A stretch of DNA of 43,434 bases from F23-B02 sp946405205. Lineage in GTDB: Bacteria; Bacillota; Clostridia; Oscillospirales; Oscillospiraceae. Made by a program: the position numbers and the translations under genes. The stretch spans positions 1 through 43,434 of the forward strand of contig CAMJGL010000013.1 in the NCBI GenBank assembly GCA_946405205.1, given 5' to 3'. Under the pieces are notes generated by a model, which was not told the DNA's origin, searched no databases, and worked only from the letters and a program-made list of their open reading frames with translations. Below are positions 1-8,802 of this stretch, in pieces; within the stretch, counting starts at the first letter, position 1; the number at the start of each line of letters is the position of its first letter.

Positions 1-45
1 ACCCCACTTGTTAGATAGTATATCATACTGTCTAACAAATGGGGT
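1..45. repeat. 45-nt imperfect palindrome at window edge
   Basis: The first 45 bases form one long hairpin. ACCCCA pairs with TGGGGT at the outside and TTGTTAGA with TCTAACAA further in, with only two mispaired positions and a small loop near 21-25. There is no T-run directly after it. It may be the end of an upstream element, an operator, or part of a terminator whose T-rich tract is the TTTTTT at about 71-76. The upstream gene is outside the window. Confidence 0.5.
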
Positions 46-114
46 GCAATTCACCATTGTGGTTGCGGGATTTTTTAATAATACTTCGCGGAATATCTTC
101 TGCCTTTTTCATTG

Positions 115-142
115 AAAAAGCCGCCCTTTCAGGCGGCTTTTC
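115..142 (-). terminator. Rho-independent terminator of gltA, possibly bidirectional
   Basis: AAAAGCCGCC (116-125) pairs perfectly with GGCGGCTTTT (132-141) around a 6-nt loop. It lies just past the citrate synthase stop codon. A and T tracts flank both sides, so it could also stop transcripts entering from the left. Confidence 0.8.
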
Positions 143-163
143 TGTATTTGAAGCTAAGAATGC

Positions 164-1525
164 TCAGCGCTGGTCCATTGGTACATACGCCAGTTTTTTT
201 GCGGTGGCATGATAGGCCGGACGCATAATGCGGTGGCATGTGGTGGCCTCTTCTATTCGGTGGGCGCACCAGCCGGCGATACGGGCTGTGGCGAAAAGAG
301 GGGTAAACAGCTCGCGGGGAATGCCTAACATATCGTATACAAGGCCGGAATACAGGTCAACATTGGCACAAATTGGGCTGGTATTATGCTTGCGGCGGGC
401 TATCTCCGCAGGCCCCAGACGCTCCACACTTTCAACAAGCCGGAAATCATCCATGCGGCCCCACTTTTCAGCTAAAGCACGGGCATATTTTTTTATAAGC
501 ACGGCGCGCGGGTCAGACAGGGTATACACCGCGTGTCCCAAGCCATACAGCTTACCGGAGTGATCGAAGGCCTCTCCGTCCAGAATAAGGCGCAAATGAC
601 GGGCGATCTCCTCGTCGTCCTTCAGATCGGACACATGCTCACGGATGTCATCGATCATCGCCAGTGCTTTGCCGTTGGCTCCGCCGTGAAGCGGACCCTT
701 CAGAGAGCACACGGCGCCTGCGATGGCACTGTAGGTATCCGTGCCGGTGGAGCTGAGAGAGCGGCAGGTAAAGGTGGAGTTGTTGCCGCCGCCGTGTTCG
801 GCATGGAGTATCAGCATCAGGTCTAGAAGCTGTGCTTCCTCTGCCGTGTATGCCTTATTGGGCCGCAGCATCCGCAGAAAATTCTCCGACACTGAAAGCT
901 CCGGACGGGGATTATGGACGTACAGGGATTTGTGGTCGTAATGGTGCCGCTTGGCAGCATATGCGGTTGCAACGATGCCGGGGAACCTTGCGATAAGCTG
1001 GATGGCCTGCAGCACCAGATGCTCAATTGAATTATCCTCCGGTGCATCGTCATAGTTGTACAGGGCAAGCACGCAGCGGGGTAGTACGTTCATAACATTG
1101 CTGCCGGAGACCTTGAGGATCATATCCTCAAAAAAACCGTTGGGCAGAGGCCGGGCTTCGGCGAGGATAGTGTCGAAGCATGCCTTCTGTTCGGCAGTGG
1201 GCAGTTTTCCCATCAGCAGAAGATAGGCCACCTCTTCAAAGCCAAAGGTTCCGTTTTTCTGGTGGGTGTCGGCAATATCGTTTACATCTATGCCCCTGTA
1301 ATAGAGATGCCCGGGTATGGGAGTCTTTTCCCCGTCGTCCATATAGTAGCCCTGAACGGAACCGATCTGTGTGACGCCGATGAGTACGCCGGTACCGTCC
1401 TCATTACGCAGGCCGCGCTTGACGGACAGCTTTCGGTAAGCCTCCTTGTCAATGGTATAGGCGCTGTCGATATCGTTGCACAAAAGCTGTGTATACTGTG
1501 TCAGCATTGCGGGATCTTTTGACAT
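164..1525 (-). CDS. gltA: Citrate synthase
   Basis: This enzyme condenses acetyl-CoA with oxaloacetate to citrate in the cytosol. The 453-aa protein has the family hallmarks: the LHAEHGGGNNST segment with a catalytic His, GPLHGGANGKA with the second active-site His, and GLGHAVYTLSDPRA corresponding to the usual GHxVY motif. The start is placed at MSKDPAM because AAGGAG lies 8-10 nt upstream. A longer frame reaches 1585, but it would run through the -10 region of the promoter at 1557-1585. The gene diverges from the hydratase-icd pair, so the three genes cover oxaloacetate to 2-oxoglutarate, most likely for glutamate synthesis in an anaerobe. This form is about 20 aa longer than many bacterial enzymes and resembles the Clostridia/Bacteroidetes type. 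Identification is certain at family level; a 2-methylcitrate synthase role is unlikely given the neighbours. Confidence 0.95.
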   Translation of the reverse strand: MSKDPAMLTQYTQLLCNDIDSAYTIDKEAYRKLSVKRGLRNEDGTGVLIGVTQIGSVQGYYMDDGEKTPIPGHLYYRGIDVNDIADTHQKNGTFGFEEVAYLLLMGKLPTAEQKACFDTILAEARPLPNGFFEDMILKVSGSNVMNVLPRCVLALYNYDDAPEDNSIEHLVLQAIQLIARFPGIVATAYAAKRHHYDHKSLYVHNPRPELSVSENFLRMLRPNKAYTAEEAQLLDLMLILHAEHGGGNNSTFTCRSLSSTGTDTYSAIAGAVCSLKGPLHGGANGKALAMIDDIREHVSDLKDDEEIARHLRLILDGEAFDHSGKLYGLGHAVYTLSDPRAVLIKKYARALAEKWGRMDDFRLVESVERLGPAEIARRKHNTSPICANVDLYSGLVYDMLGIPRELFTPLFATARIAGWCAHRIEEATTCHRIMRPAYHATAKKLAYVPMDQR

Positions 1526-1556
1526 TATGGGGATCTCCTTTTTCGTTGCTGAGGCC

Positions 1557-1585
1557 ATTATAGGTCTATAGCCCGTAAAATGCAA
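1557..1585 (-). promoter_or_regulatory. SigA-type promoter of gltA
   Basis: On the minus strand TTGCAT (1580-1585) and TATAAT (1557-1562) are separated by 17 nt. This gives a leader of roughly 25 nt before the chosen gltA start. The -35 overlaps one of the TGCAAGAG repeats described in the findings. Confidence 0.8.
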
Positions 1586-1687
1586 GAGTTTTTTGCGAAA
1601 CTTGCAAAAATTAAATATTTAACTGCCTGAAAATGCAATATTTAAGCAATATATGCAAGAGCGTAATAAAAAATGTTCACTTTACTA

Positions 1688-1716
1688 TTGCACACAGACT
1701 AAGGCTGTGCTATACT
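1688..1716 (+). promoter_or_regulatory. SigA-type promoter of the hydratase-icd operon
   Basis: TTGCAC (1688-1693), a 17-nt spacer and TATACT (1711-1716) lie about 45 nt before the hydratase start. This forms a divergent promoter pair with gltA, with about 100 bp of AT-rich, repeat-containing DNA between the two -35 boxes. Confidence 0.75.
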
Positions 1717-1762
1717 GCAACCGATATATTTGACAAACCGGCGGAAGCGAGGAAATAGCGAT

Positions 1763-3967
1763 ATGATTAGACTGCATGAGGGCGGTGTTTTCTGGCACGA
1801 TGGAAAACCTGTAGAGGAACTGGCAGGCGGCTGCCGGGAGACCGGGGCTTTGCAGACCATGGCTGCAGGCGTTATGCTTGCGCACAACACCTCCGGCGAC
1901 AGCAGCGCCCTGAGACTGAAATTCGACAGCTTGATCTCCCACGATATCACCTATGTGGGCATCATACAGACGGCGAAGTCATCCGGGCTCGAGAAGTTCC
2001 CATTGCCCTATGTGCTGACAAACTGCCACAACAGTCTGTGCGCTGTGGGCGGCACCATCAACGAGGATGACCATGTGTTCGGTCTGAGTGCCGCGAAAAA
2101 ATACGGCGGCATCTATGTCCCTGCCAATCAGGCGGTTATCCACCAGTACGCCCGTGAGATGATGGCAGGCTGCGGACGGATGATCCTGGGCAGCGACAGC
2201 CACACCCGTTACGGAGCCATTGGCACCATGGGCGTCGGTGAGGGCGGACCGGAGCTTGTAAAGCAGCTTTTGAGCCGTACATATGATTTATCTCGCCCGC
2301 AGGTGGTGCTGGTGTACCTCACCGGCAGCCCCCGTCAGGGAGTAGGCCCCCATGATGTGGCGATAGCTCTGTGCGGCGCAACATATAAGAACAATTTTGT
2401 GAAGAATAAGGTGCTGGAGTTTGCCGGCCCGGGCGTTGCCAAGCTGCCTATGGACTACCGCATCGGCATCGATGTAATGACAACCGAGACTGCCTGCCTC
2501 TCATCAATATGGGCAACCGACGAAAAGGTGGAGGAATACCTGACCATCCGCGGCCGCGCAGGCGACTATCGCAGGCTGGAGCCCGCCGAAGGAGCATATT
2601 ACGACGCCATGGTGACTATTGACCTCGACAAGGTCGAGCCTATGGCCGCGTTGCCTTTCCACCCGTCTGAGGCATATACGATACATGAGCTGCAGCAAAA
2701 CGCCGGCGACATTCTCCGCGAGGCGGAGAAGCGGGCGCGCTTCGGCGATCTGAAGCTTGACCTGTGCAGCAAGGTGGTTAACGGCAAGGTGATGATCGAC
2801 CAGGGCATCATCGCAGGCTGTGCAGGCGGTATGTACGATAACATCGCCGAGGCCGCCGCTATCCTGAAGGGACATGATGTGGGCAGCGGCTATTTCTCCC
2901 TGTCGGTGTATCCCCCGAGTGTGCCCGTTAATCTGGAGCTTATCAAAAACGGCGTACAGCAGACGCTGCTGGAAAGCGGCGCTCTCTTTAAGCCCTGTTT
3001 CTGCGGCCCCTGCTTCGGCGCCGGCGATGTGCCCTCTTGCGGCGGCCTGTCCGCCCGTCACACCACCCGCAACTTCCCCAACCGTGAGGGCTCCAAGCCA
3101 TCCGACGGTCAGGTGGCCGGCGTCATGCTGATGGACGCCCGCTCCATTGCCGCGACTGCCCGAAATCACGGCGTATTGACCGCTGCAACCGATGTGGACT
3201 ATATCGCCCCTGCTGCCGCAGCCTACGGCTTCGACGGCGATGTGTACGGCAAGAGGGTATATTTCGGCTTCGGCAAGGCGGATGAGACGGCTGAGCTTCG
3301 TTTCGGCCCCAATATCACCGAGTGGCCCGCCATTCCCGCTCTCGGCGAGGATCTGCTCCTGCGTCTGGATGCGGTGATCCACGATGAGGTCACCACTACC
3401 GATGAGCTGATCCCCTCCGGTGACGCCTCATCCTATCGCTCAAATCCCCTGAAGCTGGCCACTTTCACCCTGTCCCGCAGGGAGCCTGAGTATGTGAAGC
3501 GTACCGAAGTTACCCGCTCTCTCACTGCCGCCGACCTCGGGGATGTGTGGAACAAGCTGGGCATATCAGGCGAGAACGTGCAGATCGGCTCAACTGTTTT
3601 TGCCCACAAGCCCGGCGACGGCTCTGCCCGTGAGCAGGCCGCCTCCTGCCAGCGTATTCTGGGCGGATGTGCAAATATTTGCTATGAATACGCCACCAAG
3701 CGCTATCGCAGCAACTGCATCAACTGGGGCATGGTGCCCTTTACGCTGGATACAGGCGTGGAGTTTCCCTATGCCGCCGGAGACTTTGTATATGTCCCCG
3801 GTGTACGGCAGGCGGTGCTCTCCGGCGCATCCGATATTCCTGCCAAGGTGGTTACAGCGGACGGCGTACACGATTTGATGCTGCATCTTGCCGCACTCAC
3901 CGATGAGGAAAAGCAGATCATTGCGGATGGCTGTCTGATGAATTACTACGCCGCGCATAAGGAGTAA
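1763..3967 (+). CDS. Aconitase-superfamily hydratase (YbhJ-like), probable aconitase
   Basis: This 734-aa protein has the full aconitase fold. GSDSHTRYGAIG carries the active-site Asp-Ser-His. Three likely [4Fe-4S] ligands sit in IIAGCAGGMYDN and CFCGPCFGAGD. The C-terminal swivel domain contains GSAREQAASCQ and YRSNCINWG. The segment that in classical aconitase reads as an Asp-His active-site pair is here NCHNSLCAVGG, as I recall for the E. coli YbhJ-like branch, so the exact substrate is less certain than for AcnA or AcnB. The genome context argues for citrate-isocitrate isomerisation: the gene lies between divergent gltA and icd, 3 nt upstream of the latter. The start at MIRLHEGG follows GAGGAA by 8-10 nt. 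An in-frame earlier ATG at 1730 has no good ribosome binding site. Confidence 0.85.
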   Translation: MIRLHEGGVFWHDGKPVEELAGGCRETGALQTMAAGVMLAHNTSGDSSALRLKFDSLISHDITYVGIIQTAKSSGLEKFPLPYVLTNCHNSLCAVGGTINEDDHVFGLSAAKKYGGIYVPANQAVIHQYAREMMAGCGRMILGSDSHTRYGAIGTMGVGEGGPELVKQLLSRTYDLSRPQVVLVYLTGSPRQGVGPHDVAIALCGATYKNNFVKNKVLEFAGPGVAKLPMDYRIGIDVMTTETACLSSIWATDEKVEEYLTIRGRAGDYRRLEPAEGAYYDAMVTIDLDKVEPMAALPFHPSEAYTIHELQQNAGDILREAEKRARFGDLKLDLCSKVVNGKVMIDQGIIAGCAGGMYDNIAEAAAILKGHDVGSGYFSLSVYPPSVPVNLELIKNGVQQTLLESGALFKPCFCGPCFGAGDVPSCGGLSARHTTRNFPNREGSKPSDGQVAGVMLMDARSIAATARNHGVLTAATDVDYIAPAAAAYGFDGDVYGKRVYFGFGKADETAELRFGPNITEWPAIPALGEDLLLRLDAVIHDEVTTTDELIPSGDASSYRSNPLKLATFTLSRREPEYVKRTEVTRSLTAADLGDVWNKLGISGENVQIGSTVFAHKPGDGSAREQAASCQRILGGCANICYEYATKRYRSNCINWGMVPFTLDTGVEFPYAAGDFVYVPGVRQAVLSGASDIPAKVVTADGVHDLMLHLAALTDEEKQIIADGCLMNYYAAHKE

Positions 3968-3970
3968 GCC

Positions 3971-5176
3971 ATGGAAAAGATCAGGATGATAAACCCAATC
4001 GTAGAGATGGACGGCGACGAAATGACCCGCATCCTCTGGCGGGAGATAAAGGATACGCTTATCCATCCCTTCGTGGAGCTGAAAACGGAATACTACGATC
4101 TGGGCTTGCCTAATCGGGATAAGACCAACGACCAGGTGACTGCGGATGCTGCCAACGCCGTCAAAAAGTGGCGGGTAGGCGTGAAATGCGCAACGATCAC
4201 CCCAAACGCCCAGCGTATGGAGGAGTACGGGCTGCATCAGATGTGGAAAAGCCCCAACGGCACAATCCGCTCCATTCTCGACGGCACCGTATTCCGCGCC
4301 CCCATTCTTATCGACCGCATAGCGCCGGTGGTAAGTACATGGAAAAAGCCTATCACCATTGCCCGTCACGCCTACGGTGATGTGTACAGGAATGTCGAGT
4401 ACCGCGTTCCCGATGCCGGCAAAGCGGAGCTTGTGTTCACTGACGCAAGCGGAAAGGAGACCTTCCGTCAGGAGGTTTTCTCATTCAAGGGACCCGGCGT
4501 GGTGCAGGGCATGCATAACACCGATAAATCCATCCGTTCCTTTGCCCACTCCTGCTTTAGTTACGCGCTGTCCGTGGGGCAGGATCTGTGGTTTTCGTGT
4601 AAGGACACCATCTCCAAGCAGTACGACCAGACCTTTAAGGATATCTTCGCTGAGATATATGAGAGCGACTACAAGGCACAGTTTGAGGCGATGGGTATCA
4701 CATATTTCTACACGCTCATCGATGATGCTGTGGCGCGAGTCATCCGGAGTGAGGGCGGTTTCGTATGGGCCTGCAAGAACTATGACGGCGACGTGATGAG
4801 CGATATGCTGTCCACGGCATTCGGTTCGCTTGCCATGATGACAAGCGTTCTGGTCTCTCCGGACGGAAACTACGAGTTTGAGGCAGCCCACGGCACGATA
4901 ACCCGCCATTACTACAGGTATCTGAAAGGGGAGACACCCTCCTCCAACCCCGTGGCGACCATTTTTGCATGGAGCGGCGCCCTGCGCAAGAGGGGAGAGC
5001 TGGACGACAATGCGGAGCTTGTCGCTTTCGGCGAGCGCTTGGAGAAAGCCACTATTGACACCCTGGAGAGCGGTGTGATGACCGGCGATCTGGCGCTTCT
5101 GTGCAAGGGACAGAGCGATGTAAAGAGCGTAAGCTACACCGAATTTCTGAGCGCAGTCGCGGAAAAGCTGCAATAA
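3971..5176 (+). CDS. icd: NADP-dependent isocitrate dehydrogenase, eukaryotic-type
   Basis: This enzyme oxidatively decarboxylates isocitrate to 2-oxoglutarate with NADP. The 401-aa length, the N-terminus IVEMDGDEMTRILW and the phosphate/substrate loop SPNGTIRSILDGTVF place it in the homodimeric, eukaryotic-like class rather than the E. coli class. FEAAHGTITRHYYRY holds the cofactor-binding AAHGT motif. The start codon is 3 nt after the hydratase stop, so the two are translationally linked in an operon. A strong terminator follows. Together with citrate synthase it gives an oxidative half-cycle that supplies 2-oxoglutarate for glutamate and NADPH for biosynthesis; no other TCA gene is in the window. 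Confidence 0.95.
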   Translation: MEKIRMINPIVEMDGDEMTRILWREIKDTLIHPFVELKTEYYDLGLPNRDKTNDQVTADAANAVKKWRVGVKCATITPNAQRMEEYGLHQMWKSPNGTIRSILDGTVFRAPILIDRIAPVVSTWKKPITIARHAYGDVYRNVEYRVPDAGKAELVFTDASGKETFRQEVFSFKGPGVVQGMHNTDKSIRSFAHSCFSYALSVGQDLWFSCKDTISKQYDQTFKDIFAEIYESDYKAQFEAMGITYFYTLIDDAVARVIRSEGGFVWACKNYDGDVMSDMLSTAFGSLAMMTSVLVSPDGNYEFEAAHGTITRHYYRYLKGETPSSNPVATIFAWSGALRKRGELDDNAELVAFGERLEKATIDTLESGVMTGDLALLCKGQSDVKSVSYTEFLSAVAEKLQ

Positions 5177-5196
5177 AATAGATTTTCGACTGAAAG

Positions 5197-5227
5197 AATC
5201 GGCACCCAGGCGGGTGCCGATTTTTTA
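5197..5227 (+). terminator. Rho-independent terminator after icd
   Basis: AATCGGCACCC (5197-5207), a 4-nt loop AGGC, and GGGTGCCGATT (5212-5222) run into a T tract. It separates icd from the convergent hydrogenase operon. Confidence 0.9.
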
Positions 5228-5240
5228 TAGAATACATTTA

Positions 5241-6920
5241 TCAGTGCTGACCGTGAAGGGGATAGTGTATGTGCAGCAGCTCATGCTCTCTGCCGCACAG
5301 AAGCTCTGCTATGCTCTTAAGCGCGGGGTTCTGGCCGGAGGATTTTAGCTCGCACTGCCTGTCGGCATTGAATATACCTTCATTGCGCTTTGCCTTCTGA
5401 GCGTTGCAGGCAGGCGGCTGTCCGCCGCCGCCGATGCAGCCGTTGGGGCAGGCCATGACCTCGATGAAGTGGAAGAACTCCTCACCGCTCTCGACCTTTT
5501 CAATGAGCTTATCGGCATTACCGAGGCCGTTTGCGACCGCAATGCGAAGCGTCGTATCGCCAGCCGTGACCTCAAAGGCCTTTATGCCCTCAAGCCCGCG
5601 CACTCCGCATTCGGCGACAGATGCGATCTCCACCTCGGTGTACGCGCTGAGAACATGGCGGATGACCGCCTCCGTTACGCCGCCGGTCACGCCGAAGATA
5701 ACGCCGGCGCCGGTGTAGGGAGCAAAGGGAGCGTCCGGCTCGGTATCAGGCAGGTTTTTAAAATCAATGCCTGCCTCGTTGATCATGCGGACAAGCTCCT
5801 GAGTGGTGAGAACAAGATCAATGAGCCTTTCACAGTCCTTTTCAAGCTCCGGGCGCTTTGCTTCGGCCTTCTTGGCGGTGCAGGGCATTATTGCGACCGA
5901 GAATATACGCTCGCCTCTGAAGTATCTGCGGATGATGGCGCCGAACATCTCCATGGGCGAGCCGCAGGTCGATACCTGAGGCATGAGCTCCGGATGCTTA
6001 TTCTCAACATGCTTTATCCATCCCGGGCAGCAGGAGGTGAACATAGGCAGCTTTGCGCCCGATTCGAGCTTATGGAGGAACTCTGCCGATTCCTCCATGA
6101 TGGTGAGATCAGCGGTGAGCGAGGTGTCGAATACATAGTCCGCTCCGAGACGCTTGAGCGCCGTGACGATCTTGCCCATGACGGGCTCCGTGGCGGGGAT
6201 GCCGAATTCCTCTCCGATCCCGACTCTGACGGCGGGGGCTACCTGTACGGCTACCTTCCTGCCCTTATCAAAAAGGGCTTTGCGCATCTCGGGAATATCG
6301 CTTTTCACGGTGAGCGCGCCCGTAGGGCATACTGCGGCGCACTGTCCGCATCCGACGCATTGCGTGTCGGCCAGCTTATCGCCGAAGCCGCAGGAGATAT
6401 ACGCCTCGCTGCCGCGCTCTGCAAAATCGATGACGTGGATGTTCTGCACCTCGGTGCACATACGCACGCATTTTCCGCAGAGGATGCACTTGGACGGATC
6501 GCGCACGATGCAGGGGGAGGAATCGTCAATAGGCTCCGAACTGTAATGCAGAGGAAAGTCCACGGCGTCAACTCCGTAGCGGTGCGCGTATTCCTGCAGG
6601 CTGCACTTGCCGGACTTGTCGCAGGTGGTGCATTCGGCTCTGTGGCGCGACAGCAGCATTTCGAGTATCATGCGGCGGTGCTCGGTAAGGGCCTCGGTGA
6701 AGGTTTTTACCGAGAGGCCTTCCCTCGGTATCATGGTGCAGGCGGTGTCTATCTTGCCGCGTTCATCCTCGACGATGCACATACGGCAGCCGCCGTATAT
6801 CGAGAGATTTTCGCAGTAGCAGAGATTGGGTATGTCGATTCCGTTTTTGCGCGCTACCTCGAGCACATTGCGCTCATTTTCAAATTCACAGCTAATACCG
6901 TCTATTATCATGCGTTTCAT
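5241..6920 (-). CDS. hydA: [FeFe] hydrogenase catalytic subunit HydA
   Basis: This subunit reduces protons to H2, or oxidises H2, at an H-cluster. The 559-aa protein shows, in order, an N-terminal [2Fe-2S] domain (Cys34, 45, 48, 61), a His-Cys3 [4Fe-4S] site (His93, Cys97, 100, 106), two [4Fe-4S] motifs (Cys145/148/151/155 and Cys188/191/194/198), then H-cluster motifs L1 TSCCPGW (295-301), L2 MPCTAKKAE (345-353) and L3 MACPNGCIGGGG (489-500). The C-terminus ends in a small-subunit-like tail. It is the last gene of hydC-hydB-hydA, 4 nt after hydB. The start MKRMIIDG lies 9 nt after AGGAGG; upstream in-frame codons lie inside hydB. The NuoE/NuoF-like partners indicate a multimeric NADH-linked, possibly electron-bifurcating enzyme. 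Confidence 0.95.
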   Translation of the reverse strand: MKRMIIDGISCEFENERNVLEVARKNGIDIPNLCYCENLSIYGGCRMCIVEDERGKIDTACTMIPREGLSVKTFTEALTEHRRMILEMLLSRHRAECTTCDKSGKCSLQEYAHRYGVDAVDFPLHYSSEPIDDSSPCIVRDPSKCILCGKCVRMCTEVQNIHVIDFAERGSEAYISCGFGDKLADTQCVGCGQCAAVCPTGALTVKSDIPEMRKALFDKGRKVAVQVAPAVRVGIGEEFGIPATEPVMGKIVTALKRLGADYVFDTSLTADLTIMEESAEFLHKLESGAKLPMFTSCCPGWIKHVENKHPELMPQVSTCGSPMEMFGAIIRRYFRGERIFSVAIMPCTAKKAEAKRPELEKDCERLIDLVLTTQELVRMINEAGIDFKNLPDTEPDAPFAPYTGAGVIFGVTGGVTEAVIRHVLSAYTEVEIASVAECGVRGLEGIKAFEVTAGDTTLRIAVANGLGNADKLIEKVESGEEFFHFIEVMACPNGCIGGGGQPPACNAQKAKRNEGIFNADRQCELKSSGQNPALKSIAELLCGREHELLHIHYPLHGQH

Positions 6921-6924
6921 CGGC

Positions 6925-8802
6925 TCAAACCTCCTTGATAGCGCGTACCGGGCAAAGCTGCATGCACAGACCGCAGTGCAGGCACTTCTTTGTGTCCACG
7001 ACATGAGGAACACGAACCGCGCCGGTGATAGCATCGCCCGGACAGTTCATCTTGCACTTGCCGCAGCCGATGCAGACGTCCGGATCGACCCAGTAGCGGG
7101 TGAGGCCGGTGCACTGTCCCGCGGGGCAGACCTCGTCGACAATGTGAGAAACATATTCGTCACGGAAATATTTAAGAGTGCTGAGCACGGGGTTGGTCGC
7201 GGTCTTGCCGAGGCCGCACAGAGAGCAGGTATGCACGGTCTTTGCAATTTTTTCAAGCCTGTCGAGATCCTTCAGCTCACCCTGACCCTTGGTTATTCCC
7301 TCAAGTATTCTCAGCATCTCGGGTATGCCCTCACGGCAGGTCGTGCACTTGCCGCAGGATTCATTTTTCGTGAAATTCATGAAAAAGCGCGCGATCTCGA
7401 CCATGCAGGTGTCGTCGCCCATGACAACAAGCCCGCCGGAGCCGATTATTGCGCCGACCTCCTTGAGAGAGTCAAAATCAAGAGGGAGGTCGAGATGCTC
7501 CTTGGTGAGACAGCCGCCGGACGGGCCGCCTATCTGAACGGCTTTGAATTTTCCGGTCTTGGTGCCGCCGCCGATATCGAAAATTATTTGGCGCAGTGTA
7601 GTTCCGAGAGGAACCTCGATAAGGCCGGTGTGCTTTATATTGCCTGTCAGCGCGAAGGCCTTGGTGCCGTAGTTGCCGTCCGTTCCGATGGAACGGTACC
7701 ATTCGGCGCCGCGGCTTATGATGGGCGGAACGTTTGCGAAGGTCTCAACATTATTAAGAACGGTGGGGGAGGCCAGAAGCCCTGCGTCGACTGTGCGGGG
7801 AGGTTTTGTCCTCGGCATACCGCGGTGGCTCTCGATGGAGGCGGTCAGCGCCGATCCCTCTCCGCAGACGAAAGCTCCCGCCCCCTTGCTGATATGAAGA
7901 TGAAAGCTTTTGCCCGAACCTAAAATATTATCGCCGAGTATGCCGTGCTCCTCATCGTCCTTGATGGCGAGCTTCAGTCTTTCGACAGCAAGGGGATATT
8001 CGGCGCGCACATATATGTAGCCCTCGGTGGCTCCGCAGGCAATTCCGGCTATTATCATACCCTCGATCATTCGGTGAGGATCGCCCTCCATGACGGAACG
8101 GTCCATGAATGCACCGGGATCGCCCTCGTCGCCGTTGCAGACGATATATTTCTGCGCTGCATCCTTGTGTGCAGCGACCTGAGCCCACTTCTTTCCGGCG
8201 GGGAAGCCTCCGCCGCCTCTGCCCCGAAGCACGGAGTCGGATATTTCCTTTATGATGTCCTCGGGCTGCATATCAAAAAGAGCCTTTTCAAGTGCCGAAT
8301 AGCCGCCGACTGCTATGTACTCCTCGACGCTCTCGGCGTTTATGTGGCCGCAGTGCTCAAGCGCCACGCGGGTCTGCTGGCGATAGAAGGGGATATCCTC
8401 CTGGCGGCAGTAGGACTTTTTGTCCTGGTGATATACAAGACGGTCTATCACTTCGTCGTTAAGGATGGTCTTTTCGATTATCTCCTCGCAATCTTCTGCC
8501 TTGACTTTGATATATAGCAGCCCCATGGGCTCGATTCGCATCAGCGGACCCATCTCGCAGAAGCCGTGACAGCCGCTGTGCTTTAAGCCGACCGCTTCTC
8601 CGTGCGTCTCATGCTCAAGCCTTACGTCGACCTTGAGACCCTTAGCCTCCATCAGCTCTTTCATTCTTGCATAGACATTACGTGAGCCGCCGGCAACACA
8701 GCCTGAGCCGCCGCATATAACGACCTGCTTGTATTGCGAGGCGAGAGATCTCTTATACAGCTGCCTGCAGCGCGCAAGCTCCGCTCTGGAAGTTATCTTC
8801 AT
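6925..8802 (-). CDS. hydB: NADH-binding hydrogenase subunit HydB (NuoF-like)
   Basis: This diaphorase subunit carries FMN and exchanges electrons between NAD(H), ferredoxin and the hydrogenase subunit. The 625-aa protein begins with a thioredoxin-like [2Fe-2S] domain (VICGGSGCVAGG near residue 30). It continues with the FMN/NADH-binding segment GRGGGGFPAGKKW and a GAGAFVCGEGSAL stretch, then the NuoF-type [4Fe-4S] motif CGKCTTCREG. It ends with two ferredoxin-type clusters, CIGCGKCKMNCP and CLHCGLCMQLCP. This architecture is that of HydB in trimeric bifurcating hydrogenases such as that of Thermotoga. Its ATG overlaps the hydC stop as ATGA, with GAAGGAGG upstream. Bifurcation itself is inferred from subunit make-up. 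Confidence 0.93.
   Translation of the reverse strand: MKITSRAELARCRQLYKRSLASQYKQVVICGGSGCVAGGSRNVYARMKELMEAKGLKVDVRLEHETHGEAVGLKHSGCHGFCEMGPLMRIEPMGLLYIKVKAEDCEEIIEKTILNDEVIDRLVYHQDKKSYCRQEDIPFYRQQTRVALEHCGHINAESVEEYIAVGGYSALEKALFDMQPEDIIKEISDSVLRGRGGGGFPAGKKWAQVAAHKDAAQKYIVCNGDEGDPGAFMDRSVMEGDPHRMIEGMIIAGIACGATEGYIYVRAEYPLAVERLKLAIKDDEEHGILGDNILGSGKSFHLHISKGAGAFVCGEGSALTASIESHRGMPRTKPPRTVDAGLLASPTVLNNVETFANVPPIISRGAEWYRSIGTDGNYGTKAFALTGNIKHTGLIEVPLGTTLRQIIFDIGGGTKTGKFKAVQIGGPSGGCLTKEHLDLPLDFDSLKEVGAIIGSGGLVVMGDDTCMVEIARFFMNFTKNESCGKCTTCREGIPEMLRILEGITKGQGELKDLDRLEKIAKTVHTCSLCGLGKTATNPVLSTLKYFRDEYVSHIVDEVCPAGQCTGLTRYWVDPDVCIGCGKCKMNCPGDAITGAVRVPHVVDTKKCLHCGLCMQLCPVRAIKEV

Noticed and set aside
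2504..3382. 292-codon minus-strand frame within the hydratase gene
   Set aside because: Antisense to the aconitase-family gene, no ribosome binding site, composition typical of a shadow frame.
5469..6938. 489-codon plus-strand open frame opposite hydA
   Set aside because: Antisense to hydA, which carries all H-cluster motifs. The antisense product has no known domain.
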